The notes under the pieces: generated by a model
Told to the model about the DNA's origin: nothing
Database searches by the model: none
The model's input: only the letters and a program-made list of their open reading frames with translations
Program-made: the position numbers and the translations under genes
In this document: positions 12,784 to 23,637 of the stretch, piece after piece
Numbering within the stretch: the first letter of the stretch is position 1
Layout of the letters: every line of letters starts with the position of its first letter
Source: Schistocephalus solidus
Lineage: Eukaryota; Platyhelminthes; Cestoda; Diphyllobothriidea; Diphyllobothriidae
Length of the DNA stretch: 64,000 bases
Assembly (NCBI GenBank): GCA_017591395.1
Contig: WEDG01009067.1
Location: forward strand, 25,001-89,000
Reading direction: 5' to 3'

Positions 12784-13088
12784 CACAAATATGTTGCTAA
12801 GAGTGCAACAGGCAAGACGCAGACAGCTGTTTCACGGTCATTACCGATAATCAGTACATCATATGCCTTGTGCAGTGAGGTACATAAACAAGCCAAACAA
12901 GTGCGTAACACTCACTAATGTGGTAAGGATCTCACTCGATCCCATTTGTCCGCCCGCCAGTTACCTACCGGCGATAAACGAACGTTGTGTCATAGGACAC
13001 ATACCATATATATAGCACAAATATGTTGCTAAGAGTGCAACAGGCAAGACGCAGACAGCTGTTTCACGGTCATTACCGATCATCAGTA

Positions 13089-13136
<48 letters not shown>
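12781..13136. repeat. 84-bp direct duplication bounded by (AT)n
   Basis: An 84-bp unit at 12781-12864 recurs at 13013-13096 with a single mismatch (gataatcag versus gatcatcag). Each copy is preceded by a TATATA tract, and the second runs into another (AT)n at 13092-13136. The 148-bp spacer is unique in this window. Near identity implies a recent duplication or gene conversion. Confidence 0.95.
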
Positions 13137-13139
<3 letters not shown>

Positions 13140-14195
13140 CATGAAAAAGGTATTATACCGCACTCCCTACATAGGCACTAGTTAAAAGCCTTACATGTGG
13201 TTCGCATATGTGTCTGCTGTTGCAAGCTATAGTGGGTCCTCCAGCCGTTTTGGATATGTGAACTCCAGATAACAATCAACCCAGTAATCTATGTCGGGAG
13301 TACGGTGTACAACCTTCGTCGTACAAAGTTAATACTACTTCCAGTAGTATTTAATGATTATTCTACAATAGTTTATTATCTTCGACTCAAATGTCCATTA
13401 AAATTTATAATCGGTCCCTAAAAAGTCATATCTTGTTCACTAATGTAATACTTTTTGAAATTATTAGTTGGATAAAAGGAACTGACGTGGGCATTGTTGG
13501 GATATTAGCCACCGTAAGCCAAACATAGCCCAGACAGGGTTCGGAAAACCTGTAATCTTTCTTTCTAGAGCATTAAGCGCAACGATCTGAATCAAGTCAC
13601 GGGCCGACTGTCTTGCCATTTGTGATCAGAAGTCGTGGGAGGACCGATCACCGGTCCGTTTGCGGGGCACGCTCGTTTTTTTATCTATAACCTTATGATG
13701 CATCGTAATTTATCACTAGATAGGATGGACCCGATCAATTAAATATTTATAATTCACAATATCACAATATCAATGATTACGCGAGGAAATGGCATGGTAG
13801 GTGAATGGTCTGAAGAGGACTGGACAGGGTCCTACATTAAACCCAGTTCAAAACTAGCCTCCGTTACCCAAAGGATTGCAAACTGACCACCCAGTTAATG
13901 CCCTGTTATATTTAACATTAGTGGGTAACATCTGGCATGTTTGAGGGCCAATCAGTGTGCTGGTAAAAAACGTGGATCAGGCCAGCTAATCAAATATTTA
14001 TAATCGAATATTAGCCTTATCCTACAAATCACACTGTAATACATGTCGTCTTGCGCCCTTCTAGCTCTGTGGCTGAAGGTTTTCCAATTTGGCTGATTGC
14101 CAGATGGGACTTTGCAGACAGATTTGGACATAGATAGACTCCTTTGAACTACGCTGAACTAGCTTAGATTAATTCGTTTTACAGACAGACAAGAA
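13140..14195. other. Unassigned; probable intron of the minus-strand 14.2-kb exon
   Basis: AT-rich DNA with no coding signal on either strand. If the exon at 14216-14597 is real, transcription on the minus strand runs through here as intron 1. Confidence 0.35.
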
Positions 14196-14215
14196 AGTTC
14201 AAAAAAATGATCTAC

Positions 14216-14597
14216 CTGGATCAGATCTGAGTTCATCTTCATTTTGCGGCCAGTCCTCTGAATCTGAGGTCTCGGAGCTGGTCATGGGGATGTTGGCAGC
14301 TCGCGTTATGATGGCGTCGATGGAGAAAGCCCAAGCCTTTGCGGAAAGGGCTGAAACCGACTCCGATTTTGTTTCCACCTGCAGACGCTTTCTTTTTGGT
14401 GAATCACACATGCTCAATTCACCCTCTTCCTTCATTTGGCGCTTTACTGGAGACGTGCTCCCACTATCCAGACTTTGTATCATCAAGTGGCGGTTTGGCT
14501 CGCGGTCTTCCAAGTCCTGAAGAGAGCACCGACACAGTGGCACAGAAGATGAAATTGTCGCCTCTAAGGTGTTGCCCGTGTGTGTGTGCTTGCGCAT
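14216..14597 (-). CDS. Partial first exon of a probable transcription factor (NLS plus eh1 motif)
   Basis: The minus-strand open frame has its first true ATG at about 14597 (MRKHTHTGNTLEATISSS), with a second in-frame Met at MIQSLDSG. It is hydrophilic and Ser/Glu-rich. It holds a basic cluster (SPKRKRLQVE, about 14379-14408) like a nuclear-localisation signal. Next comes LSAKAWAFSIDAIITR (about 14302-14347), whose AFSIDAII matches the eh1 motif that binds Groucho/TLE co-repressors. An acidic tail (SETSDSEDWPQNEDELRSD) follows. It ends at CCAG|GTAGAT, a good donor, at 14216. From memory, the layout of basic patch, then L-S-x-[RK]-A-x-A-F-S-[IV], resembles the N-termini of Tbx15/18/20-type T-box proteins. 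Many homeodomain proteins also carry eh1. No DNA-binding domain lies in the window, so the family is inferred. A CpG-rich promoter-like segment lies directly upstream. Confidence 0.55.
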
Positions 14598-14599
14598 GT

Positions 14600-15300
14600 G
14601 TTCGGGCGGATCTAGCAGAGGCAGACGGTTCACATTTCACACTCTTCAGCGCGCTGCCAATTGGTGTCGCGTTGAATCCCTCTGCCGCACACGTTGTCAC
14701 CCCCATGCCCTCCCATTCACCACCGCCTCTCTCGCTCTCTCTCTCCCTCCCTCACCGGCCCACCAGCAAACGCACACAAGCAGAGCGAGGCAAATTAATC
14801 TGGTGATATTTTGCGGTGACGAGGCGAGTCGACCCCAGAGCCACCATCCTCCCCCCTCCCGTCCGCCGCTGCCCCGCATTGCTGACAGCCGTAGCGACCG
14901 TTGGCCTTTAGTCGATTCGTCGCCGCGTCTCTGGCCGTGCGCGCCTAGTGGACAGACGTGCTCGCGCGCGCGCCACCCTGACTGGCTCGCTCTGCACATT
15001 AGTTTGTGCTTCGGTGGGGCTTTGGAGGGAGGGGGCGGGGAGGCGCTGTGACGAGCCAAGGCACGAGCGTACGTCCGCGCGCATCGTTTATGCACGAGGG
15101 TGGTGCACGCGTTGACAGCACCACAACTGACACACACACATACACACACACGCACGCACACACACGCACTGATCAGTTTTCCGCCTTCCCATTGGCTCAT
15201 AACGTCAGCAAAGCAGCCAATTATCGGCCGCAGGAGTTGCAAATCTCTACGCCAGTTTTCGAAGCAGACGTGAAACGCAATCGAAACCGTTAGCGACTCA
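14600..15300 (-). promoter_or_regulatory. CpG-rich putative promoter for the minus-strand gene
   Basis: This is one of the densest CpG segments in the window (for example ctcgcgcgcgcgccacc at 14961-14977). On the minus strand it carries CCAAT boxes. One near 15192-15196 is preceded by a CRE-like TGACGTTA, and a CCAATTGGC-type site lies near 14657-14665. A CA-rich microsatellite lies at 15129-15168. Position just upstream of the NLS/eh1 open frame makes it a candidate core promoter. No transcription start can be assigned. Confidence 0.45.
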
Positions 15301-15309
15301 AGTGCAGAA

Positions 15310-15980
15310 ATTGGTATGTAAAGAGGACAATGAGCAGGCAGTCGTTAGACAAAAGAAAATTTGTTATCTTTTTTTAAAAAAATTCGCTTGTGGGGGGGAG
15401 GTTGAGTAACCTACTCTATAGGTCATTGCATGGGCAATTCCTCCGCGGCAGCTATGAAAGAATACTAACACACAAGAGTAAAGAGTTGAAGTTAAGCAAA
15501 CGCACGTCTTTGATTCTTTATAATCAGGCCCGTACAATGATATATGTCATGCTATGACAGAAAAAGGGGAAATGAAATCAACTGATCAAGGTAGTAGGGT
15601 GGCATGGTTGAGGGGAGTATAGACATTCTAAAACAAAGTGCAGAAAGTTTGATCTGCTCCCGAGGTCGGGCGGATGAGTTTTGGATTCGGTGATGGGACG
15701 GGGTACAATGTGAGAGGTAACGCGCATATGGGTCCGGATTGGACCCGGGAAGCTCCCACAACGTCTCCGGGGCCACGTAACCAGCGGCCTAGATAAGATT
15801 ATGTACGGATGGGTTGTTCTTTCAGACCTCCTAAGTATGCACATATATGTTCACTTCTTAATGTAAAGCATAGTCGGAAACAAATACTTTTGCCGCATAA
15901 TGGGTTATGACCTGCAATGGACCAGCACGGGCCAAAATCAGGGGGCGTTAGTCTTATTTGGAATGAACTCCCATAACAAC
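15310..15980. other. No recognised feature
   Basis: Open frames of 60-90 codons occur on the minus strand (15552-15844) but show no domain. No family repeat is recognised. Confidence 0.3.
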
Positions 15981-15984
15981 TGCC

Positions 15985-16280
15985 GAGCATGAGGGGTGCG
16001 CGTACCCAACATGTGGATGCGTAGGTGCCGGCTCATGCAGCACCACCCACTGTTGCCATTTATGGCCATCGTGGGATATGATTCACCTACACCTGACCCC
16101 GCCTCCAGCCTTCTTGACTATGTCTTAACACCGGGCACAGGCGGTTAAGGAAGAGAGAGTGCGGTAGATGCTTTGAAAGTCTACAATCACTTAAAACTAA
16201 TTTGCACACAAGTCACCGTCCCTGCACCACCATGCTGTGGAGAAACGGTGGACATCGTTGGACTATGACAGTCTAACTGA
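15985..16280 (-). repeat. S-family repeat fragment abutting LINE A
   Basis: Plus-strand landmarks are 'gcctccagccttcttgacta', 'gagagagtgcggtagatgct', 'cacacaagtcaccgtccctg' and 'caccatgctgtggagaaac', in the order seen at 48.9-49.15 kb. It ends where the LINE A leader begins. Confidence 0.75.
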
Positions 16281-16871
16281 CGTTTGTTGGGTTTAGGTGG
16301 TACGAGTTAGGGGTAGCACCACACATACAGTATTTTGTCACTCCATTTGTCTCGTACAGGTGGTGAATGCTCCAGTGGCCGCCTCTACCTGGCACCCAAC
16401 TCTCACCTGTGGCTCCTCGTAGCTTAGCTCTTCCCAGCAGCCACACCCCAGACAACCGTCATGACTGGCGGGCTAAACCGGGTGAGGGTCTCCGGTGCTG
16501 TGTGTGCCTCCACACCCGGTATGTCTGACTCCCGAACTTCCCACTTTCCTCCTCTCAAAAGTCCTACGGTGGGGGCGACCACAACCCCGTAGGCGGCTCA
16601 GACTAACTCGGGTCGCTTTCCCAATAAAAAACGTGACTCATAGTGGAGTTCGGCAGCCGTCTGGGATGTCCGAGCAGCCCTATTTAGGGACAGCACTGCT
16701 TGCCTCCTCGCGGAGAAGTGGCTAGAAAAGGTGCATTAAACAAATGCTGGTTCTCACGTCTTCTGCAGCCGGTCGCGACTCGCAGAACGCAAAATACGCG
16801 GTCGTAAAACTCAAACAAACAACAATAACCCCCGTCCCCACCACCCACACCGTACCCTCCAGGCTACTTGG

Positions 16872-17690
16872 GTGAGTCCGCTCACAATAGCAGCCTGGGA
16901 TATTCGTTCCCTTTTAGACAATCCTAGGAACAACCGGCCGGAACGGAGGACAGCGCTAGTCGCTCGGGAACTGGCGCGCTACAAGGTGGACATTGCTGCT
17001 CTCAGCGAGCCCCAATTATCTGAACAGGGTCAGCTGGAGGAGGTGGGTGCCGGATACACCTTCTTCTGGAGCGGCCGGCCAAATGCAGAGCGATGCGACG
17101 CTTGTGTTGCCTTTGCCATCCAAAACGACATCGTGGGACGTCTGCCCTGTCTGCCGCACGGTATCAATGATCACCTGATGAGCTTCCACCAGCCTCTTCG
17201 GGGAGAAAAGTTCGCCACCATCATCAGCGCCTACGCTCCCACAATGACGAGTTCTGATGCGGCGAAGGGCAAATTCTACGACGACCTGCACGCCCTCCTG
17301 GCGACTGTGCCGAAGGTAAATATGTTAATTGTCCTTGGTGACTTCAACGCCCGCGTCGGGCCAAACCACGCTGCCTGGCAGGAGTGCTAGGTCCTTACGG
17401 TCTCGGTAGCTGTAACGATAACGGCCTTTTTCTTCTTAGAACCTGTGCGGCACACCGTCTCATACTGACCAACACCTTCTTCCGCCTTCGGACGCGGGAG
17501 AAGGCCTCGTGGGTGCCCCCTCGGTCGCGGCGATGGAAGCTGCTGGGCTATGTTCTCTTCCGGAGACGAGATCAACAGGACGTGCTGGCAACCAAGGCGA
17601 TCCGCGATGCCGATGGTTGGACAGATCACCACCTCGTCATCTTCCAGATGAGGCTCCGACTGCAACCCCGACGAAGGCCCCAAGGTAAGA
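16872..17690 (+). pseudogene. LINE A endonuclease (APE domain), frameshifted
   Basis: The endonuclease begins [16 protein letters not shown] and shows the family blocks: IAALSEPQ (catalytic Glu region), [18 protein letters not shown] (Asp/Asn metal and base site), and DGWTDHHLVI near the end (catalytic Asp-His). The usual Asn of the first block (AAWNVRSL) is Asp here. A one-base loss near 17383 moves the second half, from [13 protein letters not shown] onward, into another frame. No ATG is seen at the start: the frame enters through GTG at 16872 and likely began upstream in an intact element. The domain nicks host DNA to prime reverse transcription in active relatives. Confidence 0.9.
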
Positions 17691-18894
17691 GGCCGCCATG
17701 TAAGTTAAATACTCTTTTATTAAATTTGCCTACTCACTGTTTTGATTTCAGCAACCAAATAACCGAGAAACTGGAGGACCTGCATGCTCCAAATGAAAAC
17801 CCCACCGTGGAGACACGATGGCATCAACTGCGAAATGTTATCAATTCCACCGCCCTCGATGCCCTCTGACGCGCACGCCGTCGACACCAGGACTGGTTTG
17901 ACGACAATGACGCCGACATCAGCAACTTACTCGCGGAGAGGAATGTACTACACAAAGCCTACATGGACCTTCGGACTGACGCCACCAAAGCAGCCTTTTT
18001 CAGATGCCGTCGCCTTGTACAACAACGGCTGCAGGAGATGCAGGATGCCTGGATGATCCGAAAGACTGAGGAAATCCAGGGGTATGCTGACCGCAATTAA
18101 ATGAAAAACTTCTTCAAAGCCCTCATGGCCATCAAAGGCCCGTGTATCAAGGGGACCGCACCGCTGCTCAGCTCTGACGACACAACGCTGCTGACAGAGA
18201 AATCGCAAATTCTGAAGCGTTGTGCCGAGCACTTCAGAAGTGTTCTTAATTGCTCATCAGCCATCTCCGATGCTGCCATTGACCGGCTCCCTCAAGTGGA
18301 CACGAACAATGACCTGGATTTGCCGCCTTCCCTACCAGAAACCATCCGGGCCGTACAGCAGATTTCCAGCGGTAAAGCACCGGGATCCGGCGCAATCACA
18401 CCGGACGTCTACAATCACGGCGGGCCCCGGCTGATGGCAGAAATCGCAACACTCTTCCAGGAGATGGGGCACCAAGGACAAGTTCCTCAGGATTTCAAAG
18501 ATGCGACCATAGTCCATCTCTACAATTGGAAGGGGAACCGGTAACTCTGTGATATCCACAGAGGCATATTGTTGCTCAACATCACCGGAAAGATCTTCGT
18601 CCTTATCCTTATCGATCGTCAGAACGGTCACCCAGAACAGAGCCTGCTCCCGGAAAGCCAATGTGGCTTTGAAAGACGCCATGGGACAACCGACATGATC
18701 TTCGCCGCCCGCCAACTACAAGAGAAGTGCCAGGAGATGCGAATACACCTCTACACTACCTTCGTGGATCTGACGAAAGCCTTTGGCACGGTGAATTGCA
18801 ACGGACTGTGGAAAATCCTGCGGAAGTTTGGCTGACTTGAGTGGTTCACGCACATGGTGCGTCAGCTTCACGATGGGAAGATGGCGCGCGTGGC
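17691..18894 (+). pseudogene. LINE A linker and N-terminal reverse transcriptase, with stops
   Basis: One frame, interrupted by four stops, reads through the linker (DWFDDNDADISNLLAERN, AYMDLRTDATKAAFF) into the palm. The palm blocks are ISSGKAPGS (RT block 1), FKDATIVHLY, LLNITGKIFVLIL (block 2), CGFERRHGTTDMIFAARQLQEK (block 2a-3) and FVDLTKAFGTV, which is motif A with its catalytic Asp. The frame continues to MVRQLHDGKMARV and then stops matching where the insertion begins. Translation would end at the first stop, so this is a relic. Confidence 0.9.
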
Positions 18895-19282
18895 TTTTAG
18901 TGGGCTTTTAAAATTGAGCCGCCATCTTTTCTGCTCTCCATTCGCATGTGAATCCTCTTATATGTATGTCGGTTAGCCTATTTGACCCATTTTATACCGA
19001 ATCTTAACCCCATTTGTTTTTTTGAACAACCAAAATGAGGTCATTGGCGCCCGACACTGGCACCGTTTTGAAAGAAGTCCAAGTTAGTCGATATTTTGAG
19101 ACGCATTCACGAATGATTCTTCATGAGGTTAATATGTGCATTCTTCGGCCATTTGTTTGTGATCTTCCGGTTTTGTGGGGCTTGTGTTCCCTACCTTATT
19201 CACGGTGAATGGAGGACATTTTTTGCTGAAAGTTTTGGAATTTTCCTTTCAAAATAAAGCGTAGCTCTCTCTCTCTCTCTCT
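18895..19282. mobile_element. Unclassified 390-bp insertion inside LINE A reverse transcriptase
   Basis: LINE homology stops after gcgcgcgtgg and resumes at gacaacgggacg. In copy B the two flanks are joined with only a few bases between them (gcgcgcgtcactggcaacgag). The inserted segment is AT-rich, has no open frame, and carries AATAAA near 19254 followed by a (TC)n tract (19264-19282) at its right end. I see no target-site duplication and no terminal inverted repeat. It could be a retrocopied transcript 3' end or a SINE-like element with a simple-repeat tail. Confidence 0.8.
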
Positions 19283-20320
19283 GACAACGGGACGATGTCC
19301 GAAGCATTCGCAGTGACCAGCAGAGTGAAGCAGGGATGCGTACTGGCCCCCACACACACTTCAGTCTCATGTTCTCTGCTATGCTGATGGACGCCTACCG
19401 TGACGAGCAGCCTGGGATCTGCATCGCCTACAGAACTGACGGGCACCTTCTAACCAGTCAGCGTATGTAGACCAAAACGCGCGTGTCTACTACAGTCCAT
19501 GACTTGCTCTTCGCTGACGACAGCGTCCTTAACACCGTGACGGAGGAGAACATGCAAAGGAGCATGGACCTCTTCGCCACAGACTGCGCCAATTTTGGAT
19601 TAACAATCAGTACAGCCAAAATGGTTGTCATACACCAGCCGCTACCCAGCGCGGAATACAATGCTCCACGAATCAATGTCAACGGTGCTCAACTCAAAAT
19701 GTGGAAACCTTTGCTTATGTAGGAAGCACACTGTCATGCAACACGAGAATCAACGACGAGGGTGCGCAACGGAGCTCAAAAGCCAGTCGGGCCTTCGGCC
19801 AGTTGCAGGCTTCCCCGTGGAATGACCACGGTATTCACCTGAACACCAAACTGAAGAAGTACAAGGCCGTCGTCTTGACGACACTCCTTTACGGAGCGGA
19901 AACCTGGACCGTCTACTCGAACCAAGCCAGAAAGCCGAATCACTTTCATCTCAGCTGCCTCCGCAGAACAGGGAAGCTGAGATGCCAAGACAGGATCCCG
20001 GACACGGAAGTCCTGGAGCTGACCGGGAGCCTCAGCATCCACGTCATGCTGAGGCAAGTGCAACTGCAATGGAGCGAACACCTGGTGAGAATGGACGACG
20101 GGCGACTACCCAAATGACTTTTCTACGGAGTTTTCGCTACGGGTGCTCGCCGACAGGGATGTCAAAAACGACGCTACAAGGACACTTTGAAGAAATCGCT
20201 GAAGCAACTGCAAATCAACCCGTCGACCTGGAAGGACCTCGCCCAGGATAGACCGGCATGGAGAAGATCCGTTAAGACTGGTTCAGCAATCTATGAGCCA
20301 ACCGGATCGCCGCCGCCAAG
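19283..20320 (+). pseudogene. LINE A reverse transcriptase C-terminal half, frameshifted
   Basis: It resumes with GTMSEAFAV and KQGCVLAPT (RT block 4). A shift follows, then FSLMFSAMLMDAYRD, the motif C box [12 protein letters not shown], and [16 protein letters not shown] (block 6). A missing A near 19697 shifts the frame again before [16 protein letters not shown] (block 7), then [29 protein letters not shown], and the C-terminal GQKR-like RRYKDTLKKSLKQLQI. FADD is intact, so the catalytic Asp pair survives although the gene is broken. Homology ends in AAAKA-like codons at 20320, exactly at the FB copy b arm. Confidence 0.9.
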
Positions 20321-21180
20321 GCGATTAGGATTACTTAAGTGCGGTTGCAATACTGATTATCTCACAGCATAATCCAAATGTATTTCACACATACCTTGAT
20401 AATGGATTTTGAATGCACACCTTTTCAGTTGCTTGCAAAAATCAAACTCAGTAACAAATGGCTACTAACGTAATAGGAGTTTTTTCTATTGATTTTCGAT
20501 GTTGTTACAAATTCAACTGTATTTTAGAGAAAGCAGGCATAAAAATATTGATGTTTGTACTCATTTAGTAGCAAATCATAGTTTCTTCAAGTTTCATCCT
20601 CAAAGAAAGAATATATTTGGGTTTAAAAAATGTGTCTTGCTAGGACATTTCATTGTATCTATACGGTTATTAATGCCACTCGTGAAGTATGCAACCTGCT
20701 CCAAATCCATCGCACATTTTAATGAGCATTATATGGCATGCTTTTAATAGTTTACATGAATGTATAATTTTCCTTACACTGAAAGCATACAGCGTTTACA
20801 CCGAAAACCCTAAATCCAACTGCAACGACTTGAAGTTTAAAACTTTTTTCAAACACTTAATATACCCTAAATTTGAGTATAATCTTTTAAGACGCTCTGC
20901 TTTGCTACCAAATTAGTTCAAGAAGGAATATGCTTGGTTGAGTTTTCTATAAAATATATTTGCACTTACAAGAGCATTTGAAATCAATATAAAAATGCGT
21001 ACTATTTAAATAACCACGTGTTACCGAGTGTGGATTTGCAGGCAGCTGAATGGACGTGCATCCAAAAGCCAACATCGTTGCCAACATCGTTAAATATCTT
21101 GGGATTAGGCTGAAAGATAATCAATATTACAACTGCAGGAAAGTGATATTATGTAGTCGAAAGCATTTCGGGATTCTGGC
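20321..21180. mobile_element. FB-family inverted-repeat element, copy b
   Basis: The left arm (gcgattagga ... gcaatactgattatctcaca, 20321-20400) is the reverse complement of the right arm (21060-21178), including the string ttgattatctttcagcctaatccc on the complement. The interior carries the family blocks (tattgattttcgatgttgtt, gtactcatttagtagcaaat). The left arm lacks the outermost bases present in copies c and d and abuts the LINE A breakpoint, so element and LINE were joined by insertion or rearrangement. Confidence 0.8.
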
Positions 21181-21289
21181 TACCATTTAATGACCTTAAT
21201 AACTGATTCTTTCCTTCTATTCGTGTTGAAGATGAAGTCACGGCCTGTTGAGGGCCTGCATCGCATTAGAGATCCGGTCGGTAATTCCG

Positions 21290-21628
21290 TCCTCAATGCT
21301 GTTTACGTGCCCAACCCCCTAAATAGGACATTAGCGCAGAAACTATCCGCAAACAGAAGGCTCTGTGCCAAATTCCAGCTAAATTAGGGTTAGGTTTAGG
21401 GTAAGTTTTACTGAAAAGATGGCCTACATAGCCCATAAACAGGACAGGGGAATATGAAAACTTCATCCAAGTAAAGTTGGCTCTACGCATGATTCCAAAA
21501 ATCGTACCTATGCCCGGGTCGTAACCCTAGCGCTTTCCCTTTCATAAACATTAACTGTTGTCCTACTCTTAACCCTAATCCTACTATAAGCCCTAAAATT
21601 AACCCTAGCCATAAACCTAACCCTAATA
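21290..21628. repeat. M-family fragments in opposed orientation, TTAGGG-like
   Basis: The segment 21300-21445 carries the inner end 'ccctaaataggacat', the interior 'tccagctaaattagggttagg' and a second end 'ataaacaggacagg'. The segment 21525-21628 carries CCCTAA-type tracts in the opposite direction. It looks like broken or nested M copies next to the intact copy 1. Confidence 0.6.
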
Positions 21629-21629
21629 T

Positions 21630-21929
21630 GGTAAGGAGTACTTATATGGCCCCCTAAACAGGACATGCATGCAAGAACCGCAAGCAATACAGGTGGCATT
21701 GCACCGAATTCCAGATAAATTGGGGCTAGGTTTACGGTTATGATTAGCGCTAAGCTTAGGGTTAGTTTTGAACTGCAGAGTCATGGTTAGGATTAGGGAT
21801 ATACGGTTTGGGCTTATTTTGGGGCTAGCGATAGGGCTAGGACATAGGAATAGTTACCTTTCCCTTACTTTGGCCGGAAAGTTCCTATTTCAGTGTTCTC
21901 TTTAGGGAGTCCTATAAGTCCTCCTTATC
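21630..21929. mobile_element. M-family MITE, copy 1
   Basis: The left end (ggtaaggagtacttatatgg then ccccctaaacaggaca) and the reverse complement of the right end (gataaggaggacttatagga then ctccctaaagagaaca) agree at most of about 38 positions. Total length is 300 bp, with no open frame. The interior contains degenerate TTAGGG/GGGTTAG units. Confidence 0.8.
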
Positions 21930-23637
21930 TGGATTTACTATAAGAATTGATTAGCACCGGAATTTTCAGCAGCTGGAGTCAAAAAAAGGTCCATACTCCG
22001 TTGAAGGTCCTTCTCCATCAGAAATCATGAATTCTTGCGCTGGAACCTACTGCGATACCCTAATGCGACGGATGTTCTGCGGTAAGTGCGGTGGAGTCAG
22101 ACCGAGCCTAAAAAAGCTTTTTTCCGAAGGATTTACACCAACTCAAACGCACTAGTTTCTGAGAAAACCAAAAGATCAACATTTAAACTGGAGTATCAAC
22201 CAGAAATCACACGCGGAACGCTAGGGGACATGCTGATGAACTAAACCCTAATTTCGGGCACTGTGTCGACGTTACGGGGTACCCAAACAAGATTACTGTG
22301 GGCAGTTTTGCCCTCTCCCGATAGGTACGTTTAATAGCCAACCTTTTCGCTTAGTTGGTCAAGTAGCATTCCTGAAAACTCAGCACGATAAATGGAGTGG
22401 TTTTCTTATTCAAACTCCCCCCAAGTTCTGGGTGATTTTTCGATGAAAAACTTAAAGGAGCAGCCTGATCATTATGGTTTGTTTTTTTGACATAAACAGA
22501 GTACTAAAATAGTATCGAAGTATACATGCTGCGCTGTACTTTGATAAGCTTACCGTGTGGTGTTCACTTTCACTGAGTAAGTATTTAGTCGGTTTGCAAC
22601 CGACAAAGTCAGAAATTTTTATGTGCAGAATGATTTTTGTTGATTTAAAACTTACTTGCTTTCCTGCCAGGCAAACTTGGCCGGGCGGTCCATGCCTATG
22701 TTCATTTTCTTTCGCACGTGTTCGAATGTACTCTGCTTTTGGTTAAATTTAATTTTAATTTGTTTTCTCTTCCCAAAAAAACGACTAAAGGAATGCCTTC
22801 TTTAATTGTGAAATTGTACGTAAGTACTCCTGTGGAATCTGGCCAGTTTTAGTAAAGGAACTGCATAATTGCACTCAACTTCAGTACTGCCTCCCAGCTT
22901 GAAGGCGTATGAGGCGTTTTTACCGTCCTATTGGTGTAGTAGTAGGTTTTAAAATGTAAAAAACAGGGGGTATGTTGTGTCACAACACTTACGAACGCAC
23001 ATAGGAAGGTAACGTTTGCTTGAGTTTTAGACTGCATGACCATTGAAAACTTCCCATCTTTGTGTTATAAGGTTTTGAATAATAATTTACTCAACCTGTT
23101 GACAGTCACAGAAAGCTCAAATAGTGAATTCAAATCGCCCCTAACTGTGATGCACTTCAAGTTCCATTCAGAGGACGGACCTGCACTCGGTATTAATAGC
23201 TTTTTTCACAGCAGTTAAATCATTAGGCTGTAACAAACTTATAGTAAAGAGATTTATGGAGAGATTTTGACCACAAGTGTTACCGGCAAGAGGATGAATA
23301 ATTCGAGCTAAATAGCTGTCGTCAGTCTTGCGACATCGTCATGACAACGTGTCTGCCCACACAGTGCTCAAACTCAACCAGTTTTGGCGAAAAATTGCGT
23401 GACAACGGTTTATCTCCACCCTTTATACATTTGACCTAACACCCCCAGTGACTTCTTTTTATTCCTAAGCCTGCAGATAATTATCCTAGAGGGAAGTGGT
23501 TTCAGAACGTAGAGTTGCATAAAATCTGTTGGAGGCACTTCCCAGGATTATTTCAGAAGAATATAAAGAGTGTTTTGAACAGCGGATAACGCCTTAGCAC
23601 TTACTGTTTTTAAGATGTTATTTTAAATCGAAAAATA
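21930..23637. other. Dispersed-repeat-rich DNA (R3-like and other fragments), no gene
   Basis: Positions 22088-22250 match the R3 repeat (aaactggagtatcaaccaga, then acgctaggggacatgctgat). A stretch near 22425-22455 (gggtgatttttcgatgaaaa) and one near 23380-23470 resemble parts of the segment at 54.0-54.4 kb. No coding sequence is recognised. Confidence 0.45.

Larger units (their letters stand above)
16285..20320 (+). mobile_element. LINE copy A: near full-length APE-type non-LTR retrotransposon, defective
   Basis: The order is: a non-coding leader (about 16285-16870), an apurinic-type endonuclease (16872-17690), a linker, a reverse transcriptase (about 18340-19720), and a thumb/C-terminal region to 20320, where an FB element cuts it off. 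The zinc-finger tail seen in copies B and C is missing. Known APE-type LINEs nick target DNA and reverse-transcribe their RNA at the nick. This copy cannot do so: it has in-frame stops near 17389, 17868, 18099, 18543 and 18834, frameshifts near 17383, 19355, and 19697, and a foreign insertion at 18895-19282. The family is RTE/Jockey-like in its RT-to-C-terminal features; the exact clade is not assigned. Confidence 0.92.

Noticed and set aside
20499..20916. Possible protein encoded by FB elements (similar peptides at 20.7-20.9 and 51.3-51.5 kb)
   Set aside because: The similarity reflects nucleotide identity of the repeat interior; frames are short and are not kept open in copies a and c.
21360..21850. 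Telomere or telomere-fusion scar
   Set aside because: The TTAGGG-like units are degenerate, short and recur as the interior of the M-family element in several places, so they are not a telomere array.
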